Below are positions 21,107-33,437 of a DNA stretch of 64,000 nt, piece after piece. The stretch covers positions 96,492,001 to 96,556,000 of the forward strand of contig JASDFA010000010.1 of NCBI GenBank assembly GCA_035772735.1, in the 5' to 3' direction. The position numbers were made by a program, and so were the translations under genes. The notes under the pieces are model-generated. The model searched no databases, was not told the origin of the DNA, and was given only the letters and a program-made list of their open reading frames with translations. The number at the start of each line of letters is the position of its first letter. Positions within the stretch are counted from its first letter, which is position 1. Source of the stretch: Datura wrightii. Its lineage: Eukaryota > Streptophyta > Magnoliopsida > Solanales > Solanaceae.

Positions 21107-22880
21107 TGTTGTGTCTCTCCTTCACCAGTCTTCTCAAAGTTCTGGCAGAAGTCTTCTTTTGTTAGTTGTTTATGGACCACTAAAAGAAACACAATAATTT
21201 GAAGACCAAATGGCTTGGAAGACCCTGTGTTTACTTAGACACCTCAAATCCATCAAAACAAATATTTTACTGTTTAAGTGAATAATTCCTCTCATCATTT
21301 AAAACTACTGTTACAGTTAACTGAGTTGAAATTGTGTGGTATGCGCACTTACTCAAGAGTATGGATCCATAAGTTTTATTTAAAATTAAGAAAAGATGAA
21401 AAACAGAAGGCAAAAAATAAAAGTAAAAAACAATACACACTTCCTCTTCTCAAGACACCCAAAACCCCCTTATAGAACCCATTTTCCTCTCTAAATTGCA
21501 TTTGCTCTGTCAAACTAAAAAAGATACACATACAAAAATCTGTTTCTGGGTGTGGAGAAGATGGAAAAAGGTGTTGGTCATGTGGTGAGGTGGGTGGGGA
21601 TCCCAATGTGTGAAAATGGGGAATGGGGAAAAGGAGCGGGCAATGAGAGAAAAGAAAATGACAGTTCCTTTTCGAGTTAAAAGATACAAAAATACATTCA
21701 AAATATAATATTTTTTATTTAAATTATGAAAAGTTTGCGATAGGTATCTGAATTATTGTCCTTAGATTATAGAAATATATCTAAATATTTATATTACTTT
21801 GGTATGATGCACGCGCTAATTTATTTTTTAAAAAATATCAGGTAACTATCTACGTATTACTATATTAATTTTGAGGCCCTCTTTTTTTTTCTTTTTTTTT
21901 TCTACTTCTTTACCTCATGCTTCTTTTTCTTTTTCTTCTTTTTTCTTTCTTCTTTCTTTTTCTCTCTCCGGTATCCTCCTTCCATACAAATCATATCATT
22001 AGTTTATTATCAATTGAGTCTTCTTTTCTTTATCAGTTGGGTAAAAATAATTAGACAAATAGATTATTAATTGAAGAAATGAAAATGTAGAAAATAGATT
22101 GATTATTATGCCCAATAAAACCCAATTATGGACTATTCTAAAAGCAAAAGTCTTACACAATAACTTAATTCTAACAAACAAACGTCAATTAGAATAATTT
22201 CTTTTACTCAGAAAAAAGAATGATTTTTGCTCCAGTTAAGATTTATTTTCTTGTCCAATTTGTTATAAAAATTTGTACAATCATCCTTGAAAAAGAAAAC
22301 TAGATTTGTTTATGAAGAAGAGATGAGCTATTACAAAATGAAAAATAAATTGAAAAAGGATAAAAAAGAAGAGAGAAAAAATCTGCAATTTTGCAGAAAA
22401 GATGAAGAAAAAATAAAGAAAAAAGAATATGATGAAGAAAAGAGCATTTAAAGGTGAAAAAACTTTAAAAAAGGAAAAAAATTGCTTACTCAAGAATTTA
22501 TAACTATTATAATACCGTATAGGCGGTTTTTAATAGCTAGAATATCACCCTCGCACACGGAGTCATTGAACACATGACTTTGGTCCAATCAATACTCAGA
22601 TGTGTTTCTATAACCTGATAGTTCAAATAGTTAACGCAAATTCCGCATAGCTCAGATATTAAACTCGCAAAAATGATATAGTTGAAATTTATTTTTCTTT
22701 TGGATCCATTATAAATTATCTTCTTTTTATGTATTATTTATTCAATAAAATAAATGATAAACTCATTATTGTTATTTAATTAATTAAAATAATCAAACCT
22801 GCACTTATTTGTCCAATCTGTATATGATGTGTCATTCATATATAATATCAGTGAAGAATATGTATGCGTCCGAGAGATTT
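21107..22880. other. intergenic AT-rich sequence
   Basis: This is the upstream flank of the resistance pseudogene, followed by long A/T-rich and purine- or pyrimidine-skewed runs. No gene is recognised. The short open frames are K/F-rich low-complexity products. Confidence 0.5.
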
Positions 22881-24409
22881 TGGACCCGTTTGAAAAGTTA
22901 TCTGGGAATTGAATTTGAGTGTAATTAAATATAATTATATAGTTTAACTTATTTATTTAATCAGTAATTAGATGATTAGTTGGAAAATGAGTGTAATTGG
23001 GAGGAGATAATTATACTCTTCAATTCCTAGAGAGATGTAAAAATTGCAGGAAATTACATTGTGCAATTACAAAGTCACTTTTTAATTTTTTTATTTTATT
23101 TTTATTTTTATTTATTTTATTTTTAATTAATTCTTTATTTCTATTATTTTATTTTAGTTTCTTTTTATTTTTATTGTTTTAATTTCTTAAATATTTTTTA
23201 GTGTATATTATTTATCTTTCATTTTCTTTCTTCTTATTTCCCAACTTTGATTCTTGTGATTTCATATAATTGCCGTATTTTTTATTTTCTTCATTTAACA
23301 TAAATGCATTATTATTCTAGTTTTTGAATTAAAGTAGAATTTCATTATTAAATGATATTAGAGACTTATGTTTTCCTTTTCTTTTAAATTATATTTACTT
23401 AAATTATGTTGAAACTAATTTGAGTTATGTCAGAATTTGTAATAAGAGTATTATGTTAATCTTTTTAATTTTTTTTAATTTATGTTATATTTTCGATTCT
23501 AATTTATTTGCTTTAGTAGTATTGATTTATTATTTCACATTGCATGTCATTCATTTTTTAGTTAAATTTGATAGATTATTTTTCGTCAAATATTGAATAA
23601 TTTTACGGTATTATATTTATAATATTAATATTTTTATCCAACATGCATTCCGTGATGTTCTTAAAAAAATGACCTTTAGTGTTTATAATTAATTTATTTA
23701 AAATATTATTAATTTAAAATATATATTAATTATTTCTTTATAATATTAGTTAAAAATATATGTTTATTAATTAATATATTTTTCAAGACAATATGTATTT
23801 TAATATCTAATTTAATATTACGTATAAAGACACATATTTGTCAAATATTAACTTTTGATAATTAACTTTTGTTTTAAAATTTTTAATTTAACTGTGTAAT
23901 TACACTTGTGCAACCAAACAACACACTTGTAATTACACTGTAATTACATTATGACAAGCAAACAGGTCATGATAATTACTATACTACATAATTATTTGGC
24001 TGTGTAATTACTACCTGATGAGTTGGTAATTTACTAACTCATTTGGCTATTTACGTATGAGCTATTACTTTGTTTTTACATAAATTAAGAAGCTTTTATG
24101 CCTTTTCTCTTATTTTATGCAAGCATTTGACTTAGAAAGAGAAAATGGAAGAATTGAACTGAAAGCAATCTGTTGGAGGAAAAAGGGACATGCGTGTCGC
24201 ACATGGGCATCTGCGAAAACGTAGGTGCCGAGCAGGAGAATCTGGAAATATGCTAAAACCAGACCTGCGAGCCGCAGATTGGCATCTGCGGACCGCAGGT
24301 ACCACCGCAAATGACCTACAAGGAGCACTGTCTAGGCCTGAGGAGTGACCTACGGGCCGCAGATTTGTACATGCCGAACGCAAGTCTCGCGCAAGTGACC
24401 CGTGTCACT

Positions 24410-25755
24410 TGATCTTGGGCATAATTACATGCCCAAGTGATACTTTATAACTTAGTTTTGCCTTGTTTATGTATTTAATTATGTACATTTTCATGCCTTT
24501 TTATATAAATGAGAAGAAATATTAACCAACATGATAAGTCTTTAATTTTAAAGGAAATAATGCATTGGAGGACCCAATCTATGATTTGGTGAAGTGGAGG
24601 AATGATATCAGGAGCGAAACACCAAAGTTGGAATAAATTGGGCGATTTCCAGAGGGTTTCCGCGATACCTCCATGTCACGGAGGCAGTGCTCCGCGATAC
24701 ACTCCGTGCCACGGAGCCATTCCACGACAGGCATAATTTTGCACAGTTCTCATTTACTATAAATAGGTCCGTTAGCTCCTAAAAACGAAAGTCACGATTT
24801 ATTTCTGAAAAACTGCCAAAGAGTGGGGGAGAAGTGGGAGAACTCACCTAAGGTTCATCAATTTCATCTTCTCTTCTACCAATTCTTGTAAGTATGTTAC
24901 TTTAATTATGTTTTCTTGTAATTTTACGAACATGAGTGGCTAGAACCCTCCCTCTAGTGTTGAAGCCACAAGATATGATTGTGATTTTGCGATTTTGTTT
25001 TGGTTTTAAGTTATTGATTGTTGTTTTGTCTTGCATTCTTAATTATGGTTGTTTTTATGATTGATCACCATGAAAACACACACGTTACACGTAGGTAAAT
25101 GCTTGAGAACGCAAACCTAGGCAAGAACAATAAGAATATAGGAAGCAAGTTCTTGTCTTTTGATAAGATTCTGTGGTTAGGATAGGAATATATCTAATAC
25201 CTTGCTTGGTTGATAAAATGGGAAGATAGAAAGACACCAACTTAGAATTGTACTCCACCACTTGTAAGAGTAGTTGTGAAGCTAAGTTTGGTTAAATGGT
25301 TAGAGGTACGGAAGTACCCAAATCAATGGCATAACCCCATAAACCACATCCACGTAGTGAATTGCCCACGAACTAGAGTTAACATCCTCACTCAATAATG
25401 TAGTAGTGAGGCTAGTTTGTCGTGTTTAGAGGTTCGGAAGACCATGAACATGCAATTCTAATTATGTGAGACGAAAATTGATAGTTTCAAACTTAAACTA
25501 TTGCAAATCGTAGTATCGCATGATTATCCGGCTTTAACTCTAGTTGCTCCTTGAATTAATTCAGAGTATTTTGTTGACCGCCCCTAGACTTAATTAACTC
25601 TATTGAAAACTTCTATAATCAACACTTGCGGCATTTGATATCACACTTGAAATTGATAGTTAGCTGAATTAGTCCAGTCCTTGTGGGTTCGACATCCGGC
25701 TCTTAAAAAGGGTCACTATATTACTTGTACGACCCGTACACTTGCGGGCACATCA
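24410..25755 (+). repeat. 5' LTR
   Basis: The TATA box tataaata is at 24758-24765. A GC-rich block with repeated 'ccgcgatac..ctccgtg.cacggag' words lies just upstream (24655-24735). The 3' part contains 'cttgtgggttcgacatccgg' (25680-25699). Confidence 0.9.
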
Positions 25756-25761
25756 AGATTT

Positions 25762-25779
25762 TGGTGCCGTTGCTGGGGA
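25762..25779 (+). promoter_or_regulatory. primer binding site (tRNA-Asp type)
   Basis: TGGTGCCGTTGCTGGGGA lies six bases after the 5' LTR. It matches the common plant site TGGCGCCGTTGCCGGGGA with two C-to-T-type differences. Confidence 0.75.
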
Positions 25780-25910
25780 TTCGGCGAAGTTTAGTGAATT
25801 TCTCTGTTTTTGTGTGATTTTTAAATTTCCTTAAGTGTTGGAATTTTTTTTTTCTTTATTAGTTTTAGATTTATTTTATTTTTAGTTTTTAATCTGATAC
25901 CCTTCTTAAC

Positions 25911-26750
25911 ATGACATCATGGAATATAAATGGGTTAAATGGTGGATACTCTTACTTTGATGAGTCTTGTCTGAATTGCGGAGGATCCCACTTGTGGCAA
26001 CACTGTAACACGTGCAATATATGTGGTGGTCAAGATGGCCATTGGGATGGCTTTCCGAATGCACACTCCCCTCCCCCAAGCCCCTACTATGATCCTTCTG
26101 TTGTTTTTACTGAATATAGGCATGATGAAAATGAGGACTTGGAACGCCAAGATCGAATAGAAGACATGCTAAAACAGGTCCTTGAGCAAATAGAAGCAAT
26201 GAAGGAGGAGATGGAAGCATTGAGAATTCAACAAGAGGAAAATGGAGAGGCCTTGGAAATGATAAGCAACAAGTTCATGGAGATGAGGGCTGAAGCTGAA
26301 GCTGAAGCTTGCTCTGAATTGCAAGTGACGGTTTTATGCAATACTCAGGAGGGACTACAAGGAGAAGATGAGAGTGAGTTCTTGAAACAAGCTCAACTGT
26401 TGGAAGCTCCCGAGAGTCTTCATGATTGTCTCACACATATAGCCGATCCATTCTTGAAAGAAGAGATAGAGTACCTACCATTGGACATTCATGAGGAGTT
26501 AGATGTTAATGTGGAGAAGGTATATACAAGTAAGAAAGTCAAGCAAAATGCAGTTTCAGAGTTGAGGTGTATTGTACCCCACTCGAATCGTTTTTTGACA
26601 TTGAGTTTGGTTGACAACCTAGAACTAGAGTCTTCCAAACTTGTGGAGAAAGATATAGAGGGGGAACAAGCCCCATATATTCTGGAATTTGCTGATTCTG
26701 AAAGAACGAATGACTTCACTTACTTAAGGGCCAATAAATGGCAAAGGTGA
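25911..26750 (+). CDS. gag-like protein of the non-autonomous element, 279 aa
   Basis: The frame is intact from ATG 25911 to TGA 26748-26750. It begins with a short zinc-knuckle-like region: CLNCGGSHLWQHC (C20, C23, H27, C32, one residue shorter than the usual CX2CX4HX4C) and CNICGGQDGH (C35, C38, H44). This is followed by a proline patch and a strongly charged coiled-coil at about residues 75-135 (LKQVLEQIEAMKEEMEALRI). The C-terminal half has no motif I recognise. Related short proteins occur in other plant elements lacking pol. Its preservation without stops suggests it was needed for mobility, for example as a packaging or assembly protein, but that is an inference. Confidence 0.72.
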   Translation: MTSWNINGLNGGYSYFDESCLNCGGSHLWQHCNTCNICGGQDGHWDGFPNAHSPPPSPYYDPSVVFTEYRHDENEDLERQDRIEDMLKQVLEQIEAMKEEMEALRIQQEENGEALEMISNKFMEMRAEAEAEACSELQVTVLCNTQEGLQGEDESEFLKQAQLLEAPESLHDCLTHIADPFLKEEIEYLPLDIHEELDVNVEKVYTSKKVKQNAVSELRCIVPHSNRFLTLSLVDNLELESSKLVEKDIEGEQAPYILEFADSERTNDFTYLRANKWQR

Positions 26751-28798
26751 CATCTACTGCCTGGTCCTTTCATTTTTTCACCACCACCCTGGGAGCATAA
26801 GAGAAAATTAGAGAAGAAATTAGGGGTGAGATTCATATCCTCAAGGTGGAGGAAAAAGTGGTGAAACTTGATACGTCGTGCCGCGACGTAAAATTAGGCG
26901 CTGCTTGAGAGGCAACCCAAGGGTACCATGGGTATAATTTCTTACATTTGTGTTGATTTTATTTATTTTTCATCTTGTGTTGTTTTGGTGGAAAGTTAAG
27001 CACAGACATAGGGGAAGTCTGAGTACCCTTGGAGGAGGAAGCTAAGAAGCATGGACGATAAAAAGTATGGGGTCAAACACACACTTGTGCAGATGTAAAA
27101 GATAAACATGCTGTTAGCTAGGCCTAAAGGCCTTAGGGAGTATTTCTCACCCTCTTTAAATGTTAATTTTATGCTATGAGGACATAGCATGATTCAAGTG
27201 TGGGGTGAGGGAAATTTCAAGGGAAATTTCAAATTTTTTGAGCCTAACGATTTTTGGTGAATGTAATGCTTGTGAGAAATATTTGAAAAAATTTTCTGAG
27301 TCAAGCATGACTTCATCACCCGTTGGTTTTTCTTTTTGGTTCTTTTCCGACGGGGGGGTCTTTGAGCCGAAGAATAAAAATTTTCTTTGTCTGTATATAA
27401 TGTTTTTAGTCATAGATAGAGACTATTTCTGACGATGGATGGATGAAGACCGTCTTGAGGAAAATTAGTCAATAGGTTTCGGTTTTTGAACCCGTAGCTA
27501 ATTGATGGCTTGATGTTCTTGTTATGTGCTATACATGATTGTAAGATACAAGTGTGGTTAGTGTTGAAGCATGTAAGAAGTGTATAACTTTGTGTGAGAC
27601 ACTTAGGCTCTTGAATTTGACTCAATGTGATTGAAGCTTAATTTTGAATTCTTGTGATTAGTTGAGTTAAGAGTCTGCGGAATGTGCTTGAATTGAGCAT
27701 GTGCTGTGAGTGTAAGTTTTTTGAATATTCCGTGCTATTGTGGAATGTCTAGAACTTGCCTGGTATGTATATAAAACAAAATGAAGGATGTGAATTGTAG
27801 GAGATGATTTAGGCATTTATTTGAATGAACCTAAATGTTATCCCTCACTTTACCTACCTTGAATATTTAATCCTAGTTAGCTCATTGAGCCTTAAGCCTA
27901 TTCTTTGATAGCTACAACATAAGCTTAATCCTTTTTCTTTCATTAGCCTTGAATTTGATCCAAAACTCCTAAGCACGTAAGAAAACAAATCCGGAAGAGT
28001 GAAGGAGTGAGAAACGGGGAAAAGGAGGAAAAGTAGCAAGTTGTAAAAGTTGAGAAAAGGACAAAGGTGCACTTGTGTGAAAATGGTTGATTATTAGTAG
28101 GGAGTAAGAAAATAAATGAATGAAAAAAATTGCTTAAGTACTCCTTACTACTAAGCTGAGTGTGCTTAAAGAAAGGGGAACAAGAAGAAAAAATTCAGGA
28201 TTGAAAAGAATGAGGGTGAAGTAAGAGAAGAGATATCCTTAATGAAGGTTGAAGTTATTAAAAGCGCTTGGGGAAGATAGTCACTATTACTGGCCAGAAT
28301 AGTACCTACCCGTCCCTTAGCTTACATTACAACCCATTAAGTCCTACTTGATCTTACGTTCATACATCCTTAAATTAGTGGAGTAAAACACCAAGGGCAA
28401 GCTTATGGGTCACTACATGATGCATGTGAATTCTTTGTGAGAGCGAGCGTAATTTTTATTCATATACCCATACATGGCGTGATTTGAAAATTCATGAGTT
28501 AAAATGGGTAACTCTCTTGTGGTGAGGGCACATGTTTAATGAAGGATAACATTCTTGTTGGATTTCTTGATCAGTTGATTTACATGAGTTGCTTAGACTG
28601 AGAGTCAATTCTTGAGGTTAGGAAGTCTTAACATAGTTATATTTCATTTCAATGATTAAATCGTGCATGCTCTATTTTTAGCTTGCTATCTTAAACAGTC
28701 ATTGTAGCCCTTGCTTGAATTGTCTTGCTAAATTAGCTATGTGTGAGTCTTCATGTTCATGAGATGTAAAAGGTTTGTTCGAGGACGAACAAGACTTT
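26751..28798 (+). other. non-coding internal region of the element
   Basis: About 2 kb without a recognisable protein. It contains the hairpin at 26872 and, just before the polypurine tract, the near-palindrome gttcgaggacgaac (28777-28790). Confidence 0.6.
26872..26890 (+). other. hairpin downstream of the gag-like ORF
   Basis: TACGTCG and CGACGTA form a perfect 7-bp stem with loop TGCCG, 122 bases after the stop codon. It is followed by the text 'aggcgctgcttgagaggcaaccc', which I recognise as recurrent after gag-like ORFs of plant elements. Confidence 0.65.
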
Positions 28799-28811
28799 AA
28801 GTGTGGGGTTG

Positions 28812-30157
28812 TGATCTTGGGCATAATTACATGCCCAAGTGATACTTTATAACTTAGTTTTGCCTTATTTATGTATTTAATTATGTATATTTTCATGCCT
28901 TTTTATATAAATGAGAAGAAATATTAACCAACATGATTAGTCTTTGTTTTTGAAGGAAATAATGCATTGGAGGACCCAATTTATGATTTGGTGAAGTGGA
29001 GGAATGATATCGGGAGCGAAACACCAAAGTTGGAATAAATTGGGCGATTTCTAGAGGGCTTCCGCGATACCTCCGTATCACGGAGGCAGTGCTCCGCGAT
29101 ACACTCCGTGCCACGGAGCCATTCCATGACAGGCATAATTTTGCACAATTCTCATTTACTATAAATAGGTCCCTTAGCTCCTAAAAACGGAAGTCACGAT
29201 TTATTTCTGAAAAACTGCCAAGGAGTGGGGGAGAAGTGGGAGAACTCACCTAGGGTTCATCTATTTCATCTTCTCTTCTACCAATTCTTGTAAGTATGTT
29301 ACTTTAATTATGTTTTCTTGTAATTATACGAACATGAGTGGCTAGAACCCTCCCTCTAGGGCTGAAGCCACAAGATATGATTGTGATTTTGCGATTTTGT
29401 TTTGGTTTTAAGTTATTGATTGTTGTTTTGTCTTGCATTCTTAATTATGGTTGTTTTTATGATTGATCACCATAAAAACACACACGTTACGCGTAAGTAA
29501 ATGCTTGAGAATGCAAACCTGGGAAAGAACAATAAGAATGTAGGAAGCAAGTTCTTGTCTTTTGATAAGATTCTGTGGTTAGGATAGGAATATACCTAAT
29601 ACCTTGCTTGGTTGACAAAATGGGAATATAGAAAGACACCAACTTAGAATTTTACTCCACCACTTTTACGAGTAGATGTGAAGCTAAGTTTGGTTAAATG
29701 GTTAGAGGTACGGAAGTACCCAAATCAATGGCATAACCCCATAAACCACATCCACGTAGTGAATTGCCCACGAACTAGAGTTAACATCCTCGCTCAACAA
29801 TGTAGTAGTGAGGCTAGTTTGTCGTGTTTAGAGGTTCGGAAGACCATGAACATACAATTCTAATTATGTGAGACGACAATTGATAGTTTCATACTTAAAC
29901 CATTGCAAATCGTAGTATCGCATGATTATCCGGCTTTAACTCTAGTTGCTCCTTGAATTAATTCAGAGTATTTTGTTGACCGCCCCTAGACTTAATTAAC
30001 TCTATCGAAAACTTCTATAATCAACACTTGCGGCATTTAATATCACACTTGAACTTGATAGTTAGCTGAATTGGTCCATTCCCTGTGGGTTCGACATCCG
30101 GCTCTTAAAAAGGGCCACTATATTACTTGTACGACCTGTACACTTGCGGGCACATCA
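28812..30157 (+). repeat. 3' LTR
   Basis: This is a direct copy of 24410-25755 with scattered substitutions. The TATA box is at 29160-29167. It ends cacatca at 30157, followed by TCACT. Confidence 0.92.
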
Positions 30158-30319
30158 TCACTGCTAAGGGCAATATTGTCTAGATTTAGCACAAGTGTAC
30201 CTAAGAAGTTTCCAAGCAATTTCAGAAAGTTGTGCAAAAAAAAAATTGGAGATTTTACTCCAATTGTACATACACACATTATGTCATATTGATTTTGTAG
30301 AGAGAAGAACATAGAGATA

Positions 30320-33300
30320 TGTCATGCCCTACCTTGGGAGGCATGACTGGCACCTAGTGCCATACTGGGTTCTGACTGATCTAGCTGGGCTGATGCACGT
30401 CTAGTGCATGCCTGCAACTCAATCCAAGAAAACAACGAGCTATATTTCGGCTGTAAACACAGTCCCTAGCCGACAAGGACTCCATCCTGTCTAGTTATAA
30501 TAGAAATGAGAACAAGCCACTACCCTGGGCCCCACACGGCCAACATACAAAACATAACTAATTTAGGCCCCACACGGCCAACAACAACTAACTAACTGAC
30601 GACTACAGTCTGCAAGCCTCTAAGAATACAAATAGTGATCGGGACAGGGCCCTGGCCTACCCCAAATGCTATACAACTGAAAGACTGTAGCCTCTACAAC
30701 CTGACAACTCCAAACGAAGGGAGCTGTCCAAACTGCTGACTCAGAATAACTGCGAATGAAGAGCTTGAACTCTGTCTATCTAAACCTGCAAGCAAGTAAT
30801 GCAGCGCCAGGGGATGGTCTTCAGTACAATATGTACCGAATATGTAAGACAGCAAGTAGGCTGTTAAAGACTGAAAGTAAATAGAGAGAAGGGGTAGAAA
30901 GATTAACCTGTAAGCTGGCTTATTCCTAATCTGCATCTAGAAAAACACTACACGTATGTGAGCTACGACTGTACAATCATATATTCATAAGCTATAGCTA
31001 GCAGAAAAGAATACAAACAAGAACCTAACATGGCACCCATAAGTCTAGAAAGTACAGACAACACAGAAATAACCTACTGGGACCCCCATAAACCTTGGCA
31101 AGTACACCTCAATCTATATACCCCTATCCAGATTTCTATGACTCTACTGGTGCTATAGCCAACCTACCTGTCCCCTTAGGTCTACAACTGAGCCCTCTTG
31201 AATCCTGATCTATTGCTGTGTCTGAGTTTAGTGGACTCCTGATAACTGCACCCCGGGCACTAGGCTCGACGGGGACGGCGTAAAAGTAATAGTCCAGCCA
31301 TGGAATGGACTGTATAAGGCCCTCGAACCTTATCTTCGTCCCTTGGGACAGCATATCGCTCCTTGGAGCAACGTCATATAACCCCTCATGGGTGACGACA
31401 CAACTAGTAACCTTGGGGTGGTCACAGAAGGCTCTTGAGTGAGTGCAACTCCACCCGAGGTGCTATACTGAAGTCTCAATCTAGCCACTCAAAAGGCGTA
31501 TTTGGCCTTCTGGGCCTCACGCGACTGCTACTCGCCCCTAGAATAAACTATATGGCTGCTAGCAAGCACACCCCATGTACCTGTACCTGTTTAGAGGATC
31601 CTGGTGGTGATCATAATCTCTAACGATCTAGACCGAATAGGAAGAGATCTGGAGTGGCCTAATAATACTCTAAATGTCCTGTTCGGGCAATTATAACTCA
31701 CAAGCAACTGTAGGGTCGCAGACAACCAATTATTTAGTCCCTTTACTTAAAACGACTGTAGGACTGCTACTGACCGGACATTCTTTTAAGCGGTCGGTCT
31801 CTAATCCCCCGCAGACAGCTTACTGACATCCTTAGCCTGAGGGTTATACTGTGCAAACATGGTCTCAGTCCTTTAGACCTTAACTGGTTTGCTCAGATCT
31901 TATATGACCTGTCTGGGCGGTTCCTAACCCTATAGATATGTTTATATACACTTAGCCACTCACGACAATCTATACCTGAATATCTTATTGGAACAGGCTG
32001 GGGCGGTGGCCCTGCCTCCAATTGCTAGTAAGGTCTCCTTCCTTAGGGTACCCATGGGTCTACTTGACCTGAATGATTGGGCTGGCTACCTGGCAACCTG
32101 TATGATGGATACTAAGTCAACTGGAACTGACAATCACTGGTAGTAGCTACCTAGATGGCATTCTGTCACTCAGTTCACTATACAACCCTAGTGCCACTGA
32201 CTCTAAAGTATGGCCCTCCTGTTTAAATTTTTGGCCTTGGGGCGTGAGGATACACCAATGGCCTCTGGGCGTGCTTTCCTGACAATACAGGCACCAAACT
32301 GGTAGTTATATCGCCTAACTACGCCTATGCTGTTCAACTTACTAACTAAGGCCCAATAATTATTCACAAGCTTCTAAGGTCTAGGCCTGACAATAAAACA
32401 TACAATTCTACTAATACAATGAACTGGAGAATAGAAGAGTTTTTATGACACTTCTAGCCCGTATCACACTTAACATGTTCTCTCCTGACAAGGGATACTG
32501 CGGTATAATCTATATACGTTTTCTAGCAGCTAATCGCAACATATATATATATTCATAGTCTACAGATAATAGCTGACTACAACATGTAGAATCACAATCT
32601 ACTGGTAGCAACTATCTGCAACATATAGGACCGTTATTTCCATTTAAGAACATAAGTCATAGAAATAACTTGCCGAGGGATAATCCTTACATACCTCAAT
32701 TATCGTTTACTGAATAACTGACGAGTTTTCACTTGTATTCGTCAGCCCTTTTCATCTATAATCATTATACTGGGAGAAAAAGATGGATTTCAATACCAAA
32801 TTCGGCTTAAAATGACAACTTTTGGTACTAATAACAATAATAATTCAAATTCGCAAAATACTGCCAAAAACCTATAATTTCCCAAGAGTTCAGAAGGGAG
32901 AAATGCTTACTTGAAGCCTGTGATCATTTAGAAATTATTTTGGAGCAATACTGACAACTTCTACTCGGTAGAGTTTCGATTTTCCGAGCAAATTTTGAGA
33001 AAATAACTCCGTAGTAATGCTTCCCGTAGGCCTAGAACTCGTTACCCGAAGTTATTTGAGATTGGATGGTGTTTGGTAGCATAATCGGACGAAAATCAGT
33101 TAAAAGTTACGTGTGCTCTCTGTTTTGGCCGAGGCAAACTAATTGGAAATGATTCAATCAAACAAACTAGGTTTATATAGTACTAGGGCGGTGGCAGGGG
33201 GTGTACAATGCACCCCCAATCGCGCTGAACTAGAGGCGCGACGTGCCAGTGCCTGCACCAAGGCAGGCTACGAGACGCAGTGCCCAGCGCGCCGGCCTCT

Positions 33301-33437
33301 GGGCCTCGGCCCCCGTCCGCTTGAGACGTGCTCGTACTCCTACCTCCTGGACCTTCTTTTGGAGGTTTTGTATGATGAAATTCTCAATACATATGTGCAC
33401 ACGACAATCGCACTACGAACGTTTACGGGGTGTAACA
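30320..33437 (-). repeat. 3' LTR of the minus-strand Ty3 element
   Basis: 3118 bp. It shares the family block 'gatcgggacagggccctggcc' region near 30635-30660. The TATA box (minus) is at 33172-33179, with a GC-rich block next to it at 33186-33340. Confidence 0.9.

Larger units (their letters stand above)
24410..30157 (+). mobile_element. complete non-autonomous LTR retrotransposon (5.75 kb, target duplication TCACT)
   Basis: Two 1346-bp LTRs (24410-25755 and 28812-30157) start TGATCTTGGG and end GGGCACATCA. They are flanked by TCACT at 24405-24409 and 30158-30162. The primer site TGGTGCCGTTGCTGGGGA (25762-25779) is close to the tRNA-Asp-type site of Athila/Tat-like elements. A polypurine tract (aagtgtgggg, 28799-28808) precedes the 3' LTR. 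The internal region is only 3.06 kb, with one gag-like ORF and no protease, reverse transcriptase or integrase. It must therefore depend on enzymes from another element. The LTRs differ at scattered positions, so it is not very recent. Confidence 0.93.

Noticed and set aside
22881..24015. Possible gene in the AT-rich stretch
   Set aside because: Only phenylalanine/leucine-rich low-complexity frames are present. Inverted ends and 'gtaattac' words point to a transposon remnant.
29678..29863. 61-codon open frame
   Set aside because: It lies entirely within the 3' LTR. The equivalent 5' LTR region is non-coding.
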